Of a stretch of DNA of 64,000 nt, positions 11,597 through 25,382 are shown in pieces. A program made the position numbers and the translations under genes. The notes beneath the pieces are model-generated. The model had not been told where the DNA came from. It was given only the letters and a program-made list of their open reading frames with translations, and searched no databases. Each line of letters begins with the position of its first letter. Position 1 is the stretch's first letter. The stretch is from Chelydra serpentina (lineage: Eukaryota > Chordata > Testudines > Chelydridae): contig JBAIAC010000004.1 of NCBI GenBank assembly GCA_037349315.1, positions 38,195,001 to 38,259,000 on the forward strand. Direction: 5' to 3'.

Positions 11597-14159
11597 CAGA
11601 TTCAGAAACCAGAGAACTTCCCAAATTACAATACAGCATAGTAGCAAAATCTCCATCATGCAGGTAAACAGAGAAAGTTCTACTAGGCATTTCAATGCTG
11701 TCGCAGGTCAGGCAGATATTTGTTTCTAGTTTGAAGACATGCAAAAACCTAAGCTATTTATCCAAATGGGACCTGCACCTTGACTACCATGGCTCTTTTT
11801 TACCCAATCAGCATTCCCACATGCTGCAAAACTGCTTACCAGTGGCACCAAATAAAGGTGTGACATTCTTTGAAAACAAAGAAAAATCAAAGACATTACT
11901 TTCAATTGGACCTTTATAACTAAAAGCCCCGTTGACCAACCATAGCAAGGGAGCAGAAAACTCTACAGCACTGATACAAACACCTTTTGGGAAGGAATTT
12001 TTGATCCATATAGTTGAACTGTTCCTGTTACAGGAGATGAATGAAACCAAAGTTTCACTGTACTGGCATTCTTTCACATCAGAAAATCTTGAAAATCCTG
12101 AGTTTACCTATACTTGTAGGCCTAATTTTTTTTAAATGAGTGATGATTTTGGACCCTCAGTTTTTGGGTGATCAGCTTGGTACACCTTGGAACGCTCATC
12201 TCTGAAAATTAGGACACTTAATAGACACACCCAAAAATCACTAATCACTTTTCAATTTAAGCATTATTGCTTTTTTGATAGATCAATGGCTGAGAATTAT
12301 TTTTAAAACCCCTTTTCCCTGTTCTTTTTACAAATTATGTTGTGACTGGTTACTTTTATTACTACACTTTTTTTAAAATAACAGAATAATAGTTAACTTT
12401 CTAGTAATCTGTTTGGCAGACAAATTCTGTTTGCTGAAATATCCAATTCCATTTTTTCTAGAAAGATATCCTTCAAAGAGAACATGTAAACTTGTTTCTC
12501 TTTGTGTAGCATTGCTTCTGTAATGCTATAGTTCATGTTCTGATGGCATTTCTATTCTAACTCTCTATTGTCAGTTGCTTCTTACTTTCAAAACATATTA
12601 TCCTTGGGGTAGAAATTTCCAAAGCATGTTCTTAGTCAAGAGGTGAACTTTGCTGCGAAGTTTGAAGAAAGTCCACAAAGCTGTTTTTTGAATTATTCAA
12701 GGATGAATTCAAATGATGGGGTGAAATCCTGGCTGCACTCAAGTTAATGGACAATTTTCCATTGGCTTCAATACAGCCTGGATTTCACTCACTATTGTTA
12801 AAAGAATCAAAATATGTACCCGTTCAGTGTCATTTTAAAGAGCTTTACAATCTGAGGTGTAGGGGCTACTCAGAGTCAGCACGAAGAAACAGCTAACTGT
12901 TGAAAGATACAATGACTTTGCACTCAGTATGAAAACAAATATCAATGCCCACTTCATTAGGATGGCTTCTTTCTAGGAAGCATAAAAAAAACAGCCAACC
13001 AATGTTTCTCACCCCCATACCAGTCATGAGGGTTTCCAAGCTAACCATATCTTTACGATGTAAGTACTGAGATGTTTATTTTCATTCAGAGTGCAACGGA
13101 GATGTAGTTTTTAAATGTTTATTCACAGGGGAAACAGAGCAAAATATTGGTATTGTACTCTACACAGACACTTAACATAGCATCTGTTAAGTAATAACTA
13201 AGGCCCAGATCCGAACATCAATGGAGGCTTTCCATTGACTTCAGTGGACTTTGCATCTGAGCTTTAGGTTAATCTCAGCGAGTCTATCTTCTCTTCTAGC
13301 CTCCTCTCCAGAATAAAAACCTTTGTAGTTATTTGTGTCAGTTTTCCCTGAGAGTTTAGGCACCACAAATTTGCATAATTGATATCTAAAGAAATAAAAC
13401 AACATTTTGCTCTTATACACCTGAAGCCCTTTACAAAGGTGGGTAAGAATTATTTCTATTTAACCAATAGATGAATCTGAGGCACAGCATGGTTAGGCGG
13501 CTTGCCCAAAGACGAAGAGTAAAATCAAGAATAGGTGCCAAGTTTCCTGACTCCCAGTCTTCTATCCTAAATCCTGATGCATCTTCAGATGATTTTTAAA
13601 TTTTGTGAATAAGTTTCAGGAACAAAAAAAACCCACAAAATTCCTCCACTCTCCTTTACAGTGCTACTAGGAGAATAACTACTGAAGTTATTCCATTTTA
13701 GAGCTCTGCTAAATGTGTTACAGTTACTGTCAGGATGTAGCGAAATAGGGATGGAGCCAGTGTTAGCCATTTTGGGAGGGTTTTCCCCTCCCATGTAACT
13801 GACTCCTGTCCACCTGGTTACATCACTGTGCCGAGGATTGGTCTAACCTTTTACATACACACAAATGTAAAGCATTTGTTTCACATCTCAAAGGCCAATC
13901 ACTGGGTGTCTGTGGGGAACCATTTAGTTGCCTTTAGAAAAATTAAAGTTGGCAAACTTTTAACCCTAGCAATTGAGTTTCCATTTTCCAGGTTCTCTCT
14001 CTGTCACACAAGCTCCTTGCACAGTCCCAGAGTAACTAGAGGTTTCTGCTAATGGGATCAGCCGTGAAAAAGTTAGTCATGTTGATATTTACTTTGTCAT
14101 CGTTAGGCTTTACTTTTAGCAACCCATTGAGAGGAAGAGAAGCAATTCAGACCTTTTAG

Positions 14160-14346
14160 GGCACCGCTGTAGCACTGTAGTGCATCGAAGGGTTTTTTTC
14201 TATTGCTGTAGTAAATCCATCCCCTCGAGAAGCAGTAGCTACATCGTCAGAAGAATTCTCTCTCGAACTAGCAGTGTCTGTACTGGGGCTTAGCTCAGCT
14301 TAAATTCACACCCCTGAGTGATATGGTTACGTTGTAGACCAGGCCT
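14160..14346. mobile_element. Decayed inverted-repeat transposon ending GTAGACCAGGCCT
   Basis: The right end reads GTTGTAGACCAGGCCT, the same terminus as the elements at 11323-11596 and 14385-14635. The interior carries AAATTCACACCCCTGAG and GAAGAATTCT segments typical of this palindromic family. The left terminus is degraded or missing. Confidence 0.5.
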
Positions 14347-14384
14347 TAGAGACAGGCGGAAACAATAAGTATCTGAAGACTAAT

Positions 14385-14635
14385 AGCTATGTTTCCACTG
14401 CAGTTCCTATGTTGGCATAGCCCCCTAGTGTAGACGCGGTGTGCACCAACAGCAGGAGCTCTGCCAATGCCTTGAGCGACATTAGTTATGCCAACAAGAG
14501 TCCTCTTCCACTGGCATAGCTTCATCGACACTGGGGGTTTAGTGGCACAGCTATGTGGGCTAAGGGGTATGATTTTTTTCACACCCCCGACTGACATAGC
14601 TATGCAAGTGTAAGTTTTAAGTGTAGACCAGGCCT
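14385..14635. mobile_element. Inverted-repeat transposon ending GTGTAGACCAGGCCT
   Basis: The right end is GTGTAGACCAGGCCT and the left end reads TATGTTTCCACTGCAG, a weak complement. The interior repeats 'ggcatag' and 'cacccccgactgacatagct' blocks in inverted order. It lies about 40 bp from the related element at 14160-14346. Confidence 0.5.
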
Positions 14636-17319
14636 GTGGGACACCTATTAGACTCTGCTACCAAGAATTTCCCACCTATTACCACCACCAGTTCACTGGT
14701 ATACAGAGGACATTAGGCAGGCACCAAGGTTTTTAATCACACTGTTGTCTAACTCTGCTCAGCCCAGCTCAGACGCCTGGTGGTTTTCTAAATGAAAAAA
14801 AAAAAAAATGTGTGAAAGAGGGTGGTGATGGAGTAAGACAGAGGAGGAATGAGAGAAGGAGAAACATTTCCTTTCCCAGCTTTCCCCACTGGGGGGAAAA
14901 GGGAGGGGGAAGAATGAAAAAAACAAAACAATCAAATTTTTTATTTGAATCTAAATAAATATTTTAAAATACACATTTTCCTTACATTGAGAGAGGAATA
15001 GTGCTGAGACAACAACCCAGCCAACTCTCATGCAATCCAAACCTCGTGGGACCCTGCACTTGCTCTACTAGCAATGCCATTTTTCTCATTAACCAATCGT
15101 TTTAACCAACGCAACAGGGTTTGCCACACACATTGGGTCTGCACCAGCACATGCTGTTCTAATTCTCAAGCCCTTGGCCAGAAGAGATGAAGTTCGGTCC
15201 AAGACTTTTTTTTTTGTAAACAGAGCTTATATTGTAAACAGATCGGGTGACCAGTGGTGAAGTTAATAGGGGAGCAGGAGAGGCCTTTAGATGGATGTGT
15301 GGCACTTTTTCAGGCATATTATGCAATACACAAGAGGAGGAGTGCAACATAAATTTTCATACAGAACAGGAGAGTGAACCTTCCCCTCACTCATTCGGCA
15401 GCAGCAGTTCCTGTCCTATGGGGTGGGGCTAGCTCCCCACTCTGGGCTTTGTGACATGTCATACAGGGTCCCGTGTCACTGTAACCCCATCCACTAGGTC
15501 ATAATGCCTGGAGTGGTGAGCCCAGCCCCACCCCTCAGGACAAGAGGTGATGCTGTTGGATGAGTGCAAGGCAGGCTCGCTCTCCAGCCCACCACCAATG
15601 ACATATTGACCACACAGCTGCAAAACGTGGCTCTGCCACTGCAGGTGACAACCTTTGTGCTGTTACTGTCTAATTTTCATATCATCAGTCACACAAGACT
15701 TCCTTTGAGAAGAAGCCTTCAACATAAACTTAATCCAAGATTTGTTAGAAGACATACGAGGCAGGCATGCACTGCTAACTGGAGTTAGGAACCATGTTGG
15801 CTCCCTGTTAGAAATACTTTTTAATGCACAGAAATTCTACCTATATTTCCTGGCTAGAGTTTTTCCATTCAGGGTCACTATCTAAGAACTAATCATCAAC
15901 AATGGTACTTGAACAAACCAAAAGGCAGAGCTCTAGTTTGGATTGCAGCCCTCAGATGAGGGGAAAAAACCTCCAAACCCACAACACAGCAGAAAGTACC
16001 CATCCATACACTGTTTATATTGCACTCAAAACAAATGTTAACATTTCAAGACCTCAACACTTATCCCATTTCATCGTAACAGTAAAATGACAGTTTGGCT
16101 AATGTCTTGCACACTTATTATGACCGTCTTGACAATATCATGGCAGCAGATCATCATGCAATATGTGTAAAAATGTAATGAAAGTTTCTTCTGTGATGGG
16201 ATCAAATTCACCATGGGCATAAGCTGGTGTGAGATAATGGAATCAGGCCTGCGAACAGCAGTGGTAAATTTGGCCCCTAGCAGGTGGCTAAGTCATTAGA
16301 GCACACAGCCCGAAGAGGCTCACTTGCCGTGTCAAAAAGAATTAGAGAGAGCAACAGAGGACTGTTTTACACAGAGCAGGACTATTCCTGAGACTTCCCA
16401 GCAGGTAATCCGGTCTTTAAAGAACAGCTGTATAACTATCAAAGCCCAATTTAAGCAGTTTCTCATTTTCTCAAACCAGCCGAAGATACCAATTAGGAGG
16501 AATTGGCGAAAAACTGGCAAATGTTTTATGGCTTCGGAATACTAATGATATCCAACTAGATAGGTCTTTGCTATGCTCCTGCTGCCTTGTTCCCCACAGG
16601 TCTTCTGCATACAGGATAAGATTTTGAAAGGTGGGAGCCTGAAGATAGGCCTGTTCCTTGTACTTGTTCTGCAGAGCCTATGCCCACACAGAGCTCCACT
16701 TGCTTCGGGTGCTGAGGTCTCAGAGGTCCCATTGCCTTCAGTGGGACTTCACACAGGGATCGGTCCACATGGAACAATTTGTAGGATTGGGGCCTAAAAG
16801 GTGCTGAGCATTCACTGCTCCCACTGATTTCAAGTCAAGATTGGTTTTGTTGATTGGTCCAGTTAGACATGGTTCTCTACATGCACATTTATCTTTGACA
16901 AGCATGCAGAGAACGGGGTGGTGCCTTTTCCCATTGCAAATCTCCATTGAGTTAGGGGTTTATATATAAAGCTTGAACTGCATTTTATATTATAATAATA
17001 CATATATCATACCATGAGGCCAAGAATAAGCAAAGATCAGCCCAGAAGGGTATTTTTTTTTTTCTGAAAGAGATAAGTGGAAGAGGTGATTGTGGAAAAC
17101 GACAATGCTGCTGTAATAGTAAACTGATTAGTAATATAGGAGACCTGGATACACAAGCACAAACATTCTACAATTGTAAGGGCAGTCAATACATTTTTGA
17201 GAGTTAGTCAGCAGTAAATCTTGTATAGCTCAAGTAGCTCATTGTGAAACCAGTACTGAATTCCAAAAAGCTAATTAATTTATTTTGCGCAGCACACACT
17301 GCAGATTTCCTTAGTCATA

Positions 17320-18055
17320 TACAGTAGTGTAACCCTTCTGAGAGTCAGAGTTGGCAGCAACAAGGGCCGGGTTCAATATCTAGAGGTTCCTTTTCAACAA
17401 TACAACACCAAACCATCTCGAGCCCCTCCCCGCCCCCCCCAATAACCTGGGACAATTACATACCACTTCCTGGGTGCCTCTAAGAGGCAATACTTCCCCT
17501 CTTGCAAGCACAGAGTTAGAGTGTAGAAAATAAACTCTTAATAAAAGGAGGGAAGTAACCCAGAATTAATTTGGGAAAATGCTGCAAGCAGGATTCATAA
17601 ACATAAAACCATGAGCAAAAGACCACGGGCAGTGTCCTTTTGCCTCAGGTTCTGAAGTCCAGCAACCAAAAGTTCCTTTAACGTGCCTCTCACTGCACTG
17701 CACCCCACTCACAGCTGTTGTCCTTGGTCAGCGAAGACCTGAAGTTTAGAGGGACATCTGCGTGAGCTCACCTCCCACCCCGGTGATGGGAGCACCGTGC
17801 TTGCTATGCAGTCCAGGCGTTTGCTCTGGCATCAGCCGCCTTGCTGGCCACTCGCTGCTCCACTCTGCACCCTCTGGGATGTCTTGAGGTCCCACCACTT
17901 AACACAGCTCTCTGTGATTTCAGCTGTTAGTGGGGGAGCCTCACTGCTAGTGGAGACTGGGCAGAGACACTGTCCCAAAGCAGGCTGAATGCTAAGACCT
18001 GGTTATCAGTGATTTCAGCTCTGCTGGTGTGCAACAAGACTCTCAGCTGAATCTT
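17320..18055. repeat. Unclassified sequence, possible dispersed repeat split by CR1
   Basis: Low-divergence-looking sequence with no ORF that abuts the CR1 3' end. It and 20175-20540 may be halves of one older element (possibly LTR-like) split by the CR1: TCAGCTG occurs next to both CR1 boundaries. I base this on a general impression of reptile repeats, not on a defined terminus. Confidence 0.3.
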
Positions 18056-20172
18056 AATCATAGAATCTCAGGGTTGGAAGGGACCTCAGGAGGTCATCTA
18101 GTCCAACCCCCTGCTCAAAGCAGGACCAACCCCAACTAAATCATCCCAGCCAGGGCTTTGTCAAGCCTGACCTTAAAAACCTCTAAGGAAGGAGATTCCA
18201 CCACCTCCCTAGGTAACCCATTCCAGTGCTTCACCACCCTACTAGTGAAAAAGTTTTTCCTAATTTCCAACCTAAAGCTCCCCCTCTGCAACTTGAGACC
18301 ATTACTCCTTGTTCTGTCATCTTCTACCACTGAGAACAGTTTAGATCCATCCTCTTTGGAACCCCCTTTCAGGTAGTTGAAAGCAGCTATCAAATCCCCC
18401 CTCACTCTTCTCTTCTGCAGGCTAAACAATCCCAGTTCCCTCAGCCTCTCCTCATAAGTCATGTGCTCCAGCCCCCTAATCATTTTTGTTGCCCTCTGCT
18501 GGACTCTTTCCAATTTATCCACACCCTTCTTGTAGTGTGGGGCCCAAAACTGGACACAGTACTCCAAATGAGGCCTCACCAGTGCCGAATAGAGGGGAAT
18601 GATCACGTCCCTCAATCTGCTGGAAATGCCCCTACTTATACAACCCAAAATGCCATTAGCCTTCTTGGCAACAAGGGCACACTGTTGACTCATATTCAGC
18701 TTTTCGTCCACCGTAACCCCTAGGTCCTTTTCTGCAGAACTGCTGCCCAGCCATTCGGTCCCTAGTCTGTAGCAGTGCATGGGATTCTTCCGTCCTAAGT
18801 GCAGGACTCTGCACTTGTCCTTGTTGAACCTCATCAGATTTCTTTTGGCCCAATCCTCTAATTTGTCTAGGTCCCTCTGTATCCTATCCCTACCCTCCAG
18901 CGTATCAACCACTCCTCCCAGTTTAGTGTCATCTGCAAACTTGCTAAGGGTGCAGTCCACACCATCCTCCAGATCGTTAATGAAGATATTGAACAAAACC
19001 GGCCCCAGCACCGACCCTTGGGGCACTCCACTTGATACTGGCTGCCAACTAGACATGGAGCCATTGATCACCACCCGTTGAGCCCAACCATCTAGCCAGT
19101 TTTCTATCCACCTTACCGCCCATTTATCCAGCCCATACTTCTTTAACTTGCTGGCAAGAATACTGTGGGAGATTGTATCAAAAGCTTTGCTAAAGTCAAG
19201 AAATAGCACATCCACTGCTTTCCCCTCATCCACAGAGCCAGTTATCTCATCATAGAAGGCAATTAGGTTAGTCAGGCATGACTTGCCCTTGGTGAATTCA
19301 TGCTGACTGTTCCTGATCACTTTCCTCTCCTTTAAGTGGTTCAGAATTGATTCCTTGAGGACCTGTTCCATGATTTTTCCAGGGACTGAGGTGAGACTGA
19401 CTGGCCTGTAGTTCCCCGGATCTTCCTTCTTCCCCTTTTTAAAGATTGGCACTACATTAGCTTTTTTCCAGTCATCCGGGACCTCCCCCGATTGCCATGA
19501 TTTGTCAAAGATAATGGCCAATGGCTCTGCAATCACATCGGCCAACTCCTTTAGCACCCTTGGATGCAGTGCATCCATCCCCATGGACTTGTGCTCATCC
19601 AGCTTTTCTAAATAGTCCCGAACTACTTCTTTCTCCACAGAGGGCTGGTCACCTCCTCCCCATACCGTGCTGCGGAGTGCAGCCGTCTGGGAGCTGACCT
19701 TGTCTGTGAAGACAGAGGCAAAAAAAGCATTGAGTACACTAGCTTTCTCCACATCCTCTGTCACTAGGTTCCCTCCCTCATTCAGCAAGGGGGCCACACT
19801 TTCCTTGACTTTCTTCTTCTTGCTCACATACCTGAAGAAACCCTTCTTGTTACTCCTAACATCTCCGGCTAGCTGCAACTCCAAGTGTGATTTGGCCTTC
19901 CTAATTTCACTCCTGCATGCCTGAACAATATTTTTATACTCCTCCCTGGTCATTTGTCTAATCTTCCACTTCCTGTAAGCTGCTTTTTTGTGTTTAAGAC
20001 GAGCAAGGATTTCACTGTTAAGCTAAGCTGGTCGCCTGCCATATTTACTTTTCTTTCTACACATTGGGATGGTTTGTTCCTGCAACCTCAATAAGGATTC
20101 TTTAAAATACAGCCAGCTTTCCTCGACTCCTTCCCCCTCATGTTATTCTCCCAGGGGACCTTGCTCATCAAT
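18056..20172 (-). mobile_element. CR1 LINE, 5'-truncated
   Basis: A minus-strand CR1 retrotransposon. Its 3' end (low coordinates) has the CR1 hairpin-like tail and terminates ATTCTATGATT at about 18056. The 5' end breaks off near 20172, inside the linker before the reverse transcriptase, so the endonuclease is absent. TCAGCTG flanks both ends (18042-18048 and near 20175) and may be a short target duplication. The long open reading frame suggests a relatively young insertion. Confidence 0.93.
18136..20160 (-). pseudogene. CR1 ORF2 reverse transcriptase (truncated)
   Basis: The 605 codons at 18136-19953 are continuously open and encode the CR1 reverse transcriptase and C-terminal region. Counting from the first Met, finger-region [19 protein letters not shown] is at about 181-199, motif A LDFSKAFD at about 252-259, motif [11 protein letters not shown] at about 309-318, and the catalytic FADD box at about 339-342, all intact. 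The same frame continues upstream of that Met ([14 protein letters not shown]) but has an in-frame TAG at 20023-20025, where related elements have Trp (RPA-stop-LN). A 1-nt deletion near 20137 shifts the frame of the preceding VPWENNM segment. In CR1 elements the enzyme performs target-primed reverse transcription. This copy lacks the endonuclease and cannot move by itself. Confidence 0.93.
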
Positions 20173-20174
20173 AA

Positions 20175-20540
20175 TCAGCTGTGTTATTACACACTGGATA
20201 GGGGAAGGGTCAAATGGTGTCTAGGACTCTTACAAAGCACCCACACCACCAGGTACAAGTACCTGTCCCCACCCTCTCTTCACTCACTGGGCTTTGGCAC
20301 CCATGTCCCCTGCCTAGCGAGTGCAGTTTTAATGAGGATGAGTCCCTCAACCTGGGTATGCCAAACACAGTTCTGCTGCCCTTGATTCACACAAGGATAA
20401 CAACCCTTTAGTACCCCTGCTCCCGATAAAGTAATCTATGATCCAACACCAGCCAAAAGTGATCATTTGGGCAAAGCAGTCCCGTCATGCTGAGCACCTA
20501 GGCAAGGTAAGTGTGCCCATGCAAAGAAGGTCAGCTCCTG
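20175..20540. repeat. Possible right half of the repeat interrupted by CR1
   Basis: See 17320-18055. No motif or ORF is recognised. It is listed because it directly abuts the truncated CR1 5' end. Confidence 0.25.
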
Positions 20541-23500
20541 AAGTCCTCTTCCCCAGCTCAACACTAGATGTCAGGGGAGAGCTCATTCAGACTCAGTTTA
20601 CAGTAGCTTCCATATAATTAAGCTTGAGAGATTTGCCCTGTATTAAAAACTGCAAACAAACCAACCAACTCACCCTTATTCTTGGAGTATTACTATTTCT
20701 ATTTCTTCCTGAACAGGATGTAATGTATTGAACACAGTTCTATTTTAAATATCACTCATATTTCATTCATTCACTGGACCAGTACTGGTTTGCTGGTTTT
20801 AATTCAACCACATATTGAAAAAACTAAGTACTTAAAGTCTCATCTTTGCATTATGCCAAAATATTATTATACGGAATTACTAGCAAGAGTTATAAAACAA
20901 GTCAAACTGTGTAAAGTATGTTTCTTTTGTACTCTCCCTGAAAGGCAGTGAAGGAACCAGAAATGCAATAGAATACTCACATAGCTATTAGTGTGAAATA
21001 TGTTATTTAAAAATATATCTCCACACCTTTTGCCATTAATGTCTGGCAGCTTAAATGAAAACAAACTTAATTGAAGTAATTTTTACACAGCTGAAATGAC
21101 AACATTCTCTGTGCAGCAAGAATGCACTATAGTGTGGTGCCTAGAGTCAGGAAAATACACATGTGGCTTGGTTTGCTTCCAGTTTTTTGGTTTTTTTTTT
21201 TTAAAGCTTTAACAAACAGCTGCAAGGTGTTTACTCTGCAAGTTTAACACAAAGGGCCAAATTCTCTGTTGGTGCAAGTTAGCAGAGCTCCATTGGAATG
21301 TACCATGACAATTTACACCAGAAAAGAAATTAGCTCAAGTTATTTAAAGCGCTAATGAACACTTGAGACCACAAATACTTGCTATGTGGATGTTCTGCAA
21401 ACTTTGCTACAGAGTTTCAATACTGATCAACTACAAAGTCAGAGGGCTTATGATGGAGGGAAAGTTTAAGCAAGGACATCTTTGCATGTAGAAGGCAATA
21501 AAGTCTTTTTAGCCTTCAGAAGAATCGATCCTCTGTTCACAACTGCAATTTACATTTTTATTCAGTGACATAGCAGCAGCACCTTGAGTGGCATTCCCAT
21601 AACAGTTACGTCAGGGAGGTGCCATTCCAGGCATTATTTAAACAGGCAAAGATTTCTTTGTTCCTTCTACTCCCTTTGTCACCAAAAAAAAGTGATTTTT
21701 GCACAAAGTAAAAATAGAAAGGACCAAATGAAAAAAAAATATAGGGCTGGATCCTGGCCCCCCATCATGATTTAGCCCATATTCTTCCATAGGAAATTCC
21801 CCTAGCGTAGGAGAATCGTAGGTGGTGTAGAATCAGCTACACCAATTCTACACCACCCCCATCCAGCCATCCCATGACAGGGTAAAGGGACAATCACACT
21901 TTGGTGATCCCTGCTGCATGGAAGGCCACTCAAGGGTCAGTACAGCTAACACAATTTACAGCAGCCCTGAGGGGCAGAATTTACATGCTCACCAAAACAC
22001 CCTTTTCATGCTACAAATCAGCCACAGATTGTTTACAAGGTGCAGTGGGATTGTTTGTGGCAATGATTAGCATATCCCACTGCCCACACCTACCAGGAAA
22101 CAAGCACATGGTAAGGCAGGACTTGGACAGCTACATAAATTACTTTTATTTAAGTAGTAGAGAAAATATCCAGAATTGTTCTAGATTACGGCTAAGATGC
22201 TTACCACAGACTAATCTTAGCCTAGCAGGGTTACCAGATAATAAACCGGTGCATGCTAATGCTAGGCAGGCTGCTCAGCCCCTAGCAGAGTCCCATACCA
22301 ATGAGCTCATTCCCTTTCAGCCGCTGAATATTCCATTCTCCAGCTGCTGTCTTAAGTATCTCTCCTCCCCAAGCTGCACCACATGGAAACTGTCTCCAGT
22401 TAGGCCACTGTATTTAAAAAAACCCAATCACTTGGTCCAGGACCAAAGCAGTAAAAGACATATGAGCCTGGACAGGTAAAATTAAAGTAGATTTCAGCAG
22501 CTGTTAATTTTCAGGCCTTCTGGCAGATTCCCCTTTTCAGAAGTCTTGAATTACTAAACTTACTGATTTATAAACTATCAAAGTAATAAAATATAAAAAG
22601 CCTGTAACACGATTGCTAAGAGATAAATCCCCACATTACATATTCTAATATTACCTCTGGTTCTGTTCACTCTTTTTACCTGTTTCCTTTAATTTCCTTC
22701 TCTCAGGATTAACAGGATTCTATATTATCTTCACTTTTGTTACTATTTAACCCTTTCCTGCTTTAGTTGGATACTTTATATGATCTTATAAAACCTGAAT
22801 CAGCCACCTTTAGGACACGTACCATCGTGTCAGTTAGCAAGGAAGGGCTAAAGCCGTCACACACTTTTTCCTGCCATAGGCTGCTAAGCTCTACCAGTCT
22901 GTCCAAATGGCCATTCAAACCTGACTCTCTTTCCCCAGCTGATCTCTTAGTTCATTTTAAGTAGCCAGACTGGAACTCTTCCAGACGGTTTGAGTTGTCA
23001 GCCTACTGATGTGACAGAGCTTGTTGATTCAGCACCTATCAGACTGATAAATCACTGCTGAAACTCCACTGAAGTCAGTGGCATTACAGTGCAGATGAAC
23101 TTGGCCCACTGTGTTTAGAAAGGACAGATTAATTCCCACTACCCTGGTCTCATTACGGTTCCTCTTTGGATACTCAGGGCTCCCAACCATGGGTCACCAG
23201 GCTCCATGAGGGCTACAGAGGAAGCACCATCCCTTTCAAGAGGACAACCTCAGCAGGGTGTCTGTTCTGGAGATAGTTGTCAGCCTACCCACTACCTCAA
23301 CTCGCTGCCTGTCCCATTGCCTTTTCAACAGGCAAAGCAACAGTCTATGAAACAGCTGCTGGTCCAGCCTTACTCCAGAATGCTCTGGGAAGCTCATTGG
23401 ACTGAAAGAGCCTCCTACAGCTGGTGCAGGTGGCTCCTGCAGCAGGGCTCAACTCAGAGTGGTTGAAGAGACAGCAGTGCCACGTGGCTGCGTGCTGATG

Positions 23501-23569
23501 TCCTGAAGCCTGTTCGGGTCAGTGGGAGCCTGTTCCATGACCTCTTGATGTCCCTTCCCCTCTTGCATC

Positions 23570-24168
23570 TCACAGGCACCTCAAATACTGCATGCTGTTC
23601 TGGTCACCCCATCCCAAAAAAGATATTAGAATTGGAAAAGGTACAGAAAAGAGCAACAAAAACGATTAAAAATAAGAAACAGCTTCTCTATGAGGAGAGA
23701 TTAACAAGACTGGGACTTTTTGTCCTAGAAAAGGGACGCCTAAGGGGGGAATATGATAGAGGCCTATAAAATCATGAATGGTGTGGAGAAAGTGAATAAG
23801 GAAGTGCTATTTACTCCTTCTCATAACACAAGAACCAGAGGGCACCCAATGAAATTAATAGGCAGCAGGTTTAAAACAAACAAAAGGAAGTATTTCTTCA
23901 CACAACGCACAATCAACCTGTGGAACTTATTGCCATAGATTGTTGTGAAAGCCAAACATGCAACGGGGGCTCAAAAAAATTAGGCAAGTTCATGGAGGAT
24001 AGGTTCATCAATGGCTATTAGCCAGGATGGTCAAAGATGCAACCCCACGCTCTGAGTGTCCCTAGCCTCCAACTGCCAGAAGCTGGGAGCGGACAACAGG
24101 AGATGGAAGACAAAATACTGGGCTAGATGGACCATTGGTCTAACTCAGTATGGCTGTTATGTTCTTAA
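23570..24168 (+). mobile_element. CR1-related LINE 3' fragment (old)
   Basis: A plus-strand remnant of the C-terminal coding and 3' UTR of a CR1-like LINE. Translated pieces in shifting frames read LEKVQKRATKTI, YEERLTRLGLF and [13 protein letters not shown]; related [17 protein letters not shown] occurs in the CR1 at 18136. The 3' end reads GGTCTAACTCAGTATGGC. Stops and frameshifts are frequent. A closer relative lies at 26705-27200, so both belong to one older subfamily. Confidence 0.85.
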
Positions 24169-24743
24169 TCCTCATTGTCTCCCTCTCATAAAGGCCAGCT
24201 ATAATGGAGGAGCCCATATAAGGGCAACTCTCTTCTACCTCCCTCCTCCACTTAGCGTCAGTGAGTTGTTTCCACTGGTGGACAACTACTACGAACCCCA
24301 CTGAAGTGGGAAAGTGTATAGGAGGTCCAATGTCTCCAGATTCAGGGGCCAGCCCCACTTTTGAGAAGTCTTTCCACAAACCTAGTTTGAACACCGGCCA
24401 CCTGCTCTTTTAGTCATCCATGCTGGCTTTAATGGTTCCCCCTCCCCCACTCCCAACCATAGGCTCCTGTGTAGACTGACTGCAAGTTTGACCTGACCTC
24501 TCAAGCAGCCTATACCTGACCAAATCTCAGTACAGCCAGCTGATCAAATAAGTTATATGACCTTGTACTTTAGCCTGACTATCCTTTCCCATAGATACTT
24601 GCTATAGGAAGATGCCTACATGTTCTAGTCTGGAGTGACAGAAGTCTCTGTGGAGCCACCCATAAACCCTTTTCACACAGCAAGACAGAGATGGTGATAG
24701 CTGTATGAACTGGTGGGGCCCAGAGGTTGCATGTCTGTTGGGA

Positions 24744-24780
24744 GTAGGGTGACCATACAGAAAGTGCGAAAAATCGGGAC
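24744..24780. repeat. Fragment of an inverted-repeat transposon end
   Basis: GGGTGACCATACAG followed by GAAAAATCGGGAC matches the terminal sequence of a common reptile MITE, from memory. Only one end is present. Confidence 0.4.
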
Positions 24781-25287
24781 CAACAGCAGTGGGCCTCTAT
24801 GGTTTAAATTCAGTATAGCTCCACTGAAAACTTAAAATGAGGATCTGGCCTCATCTCTTTAGCTAGCTTGAGAAACTATTGTGCATTTCAACATGATGCC
24901 AATCTGGCTGGGACTCTGAAACTGTAATGTGCCATTGAAGATTTGATTGCCACCTTGTTGAACTTAATCCCAGTGTTAATGGGAACGAATCTGTCTTTGG
25001 CTTGTTTCAAGGGCTTTAAACCATATTCTGATGCTAGTCCCATGGGATATGAATGATCCCTTTGCAGCGAGGAGATTTACTTGATATCTCTGGCTTTGCT
25101 AGCTATTGCATGTGTATGACCCAGATTCCTTTTGAGCTGCAGTAGACAAATTAGTTTCAACTGTGTCCATCTATTGACTTCCTTACAATTCCTATATATG
25201 AAATTAGTCTTTTTTACAGAGCTTCTAGACCTATTTCTTTGAAAATTCCTACCTCATGCTAATCTAGGTAGGGGGAGAGAAAACATA

Positions 25288-25382
25288 CAGGGCCTAATTC
25301 TCCACAGCCTTGCACCTTTGTACAATCACACATGTGCACAGTGGGTGCAGATAACCTGCAAGGCAGTGGAGAATTAGGCCTC
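25288..25382. repeat. Short palindromic repeat
   Basis: The arms GGGCCTAATTCTCCACAGCC (left) and GGCAGTGGAGAATTAGGCCT (right) are near-perfect complements around a spacer of about 50 nt. MITE-like; no ORF. Confidence 0.7.

Noticed and set aside
18158..19924. Several plus-strand ORFs over 60 codons
   Set aside because: They are antisense shadows of the CR1 reverse transcriptase.
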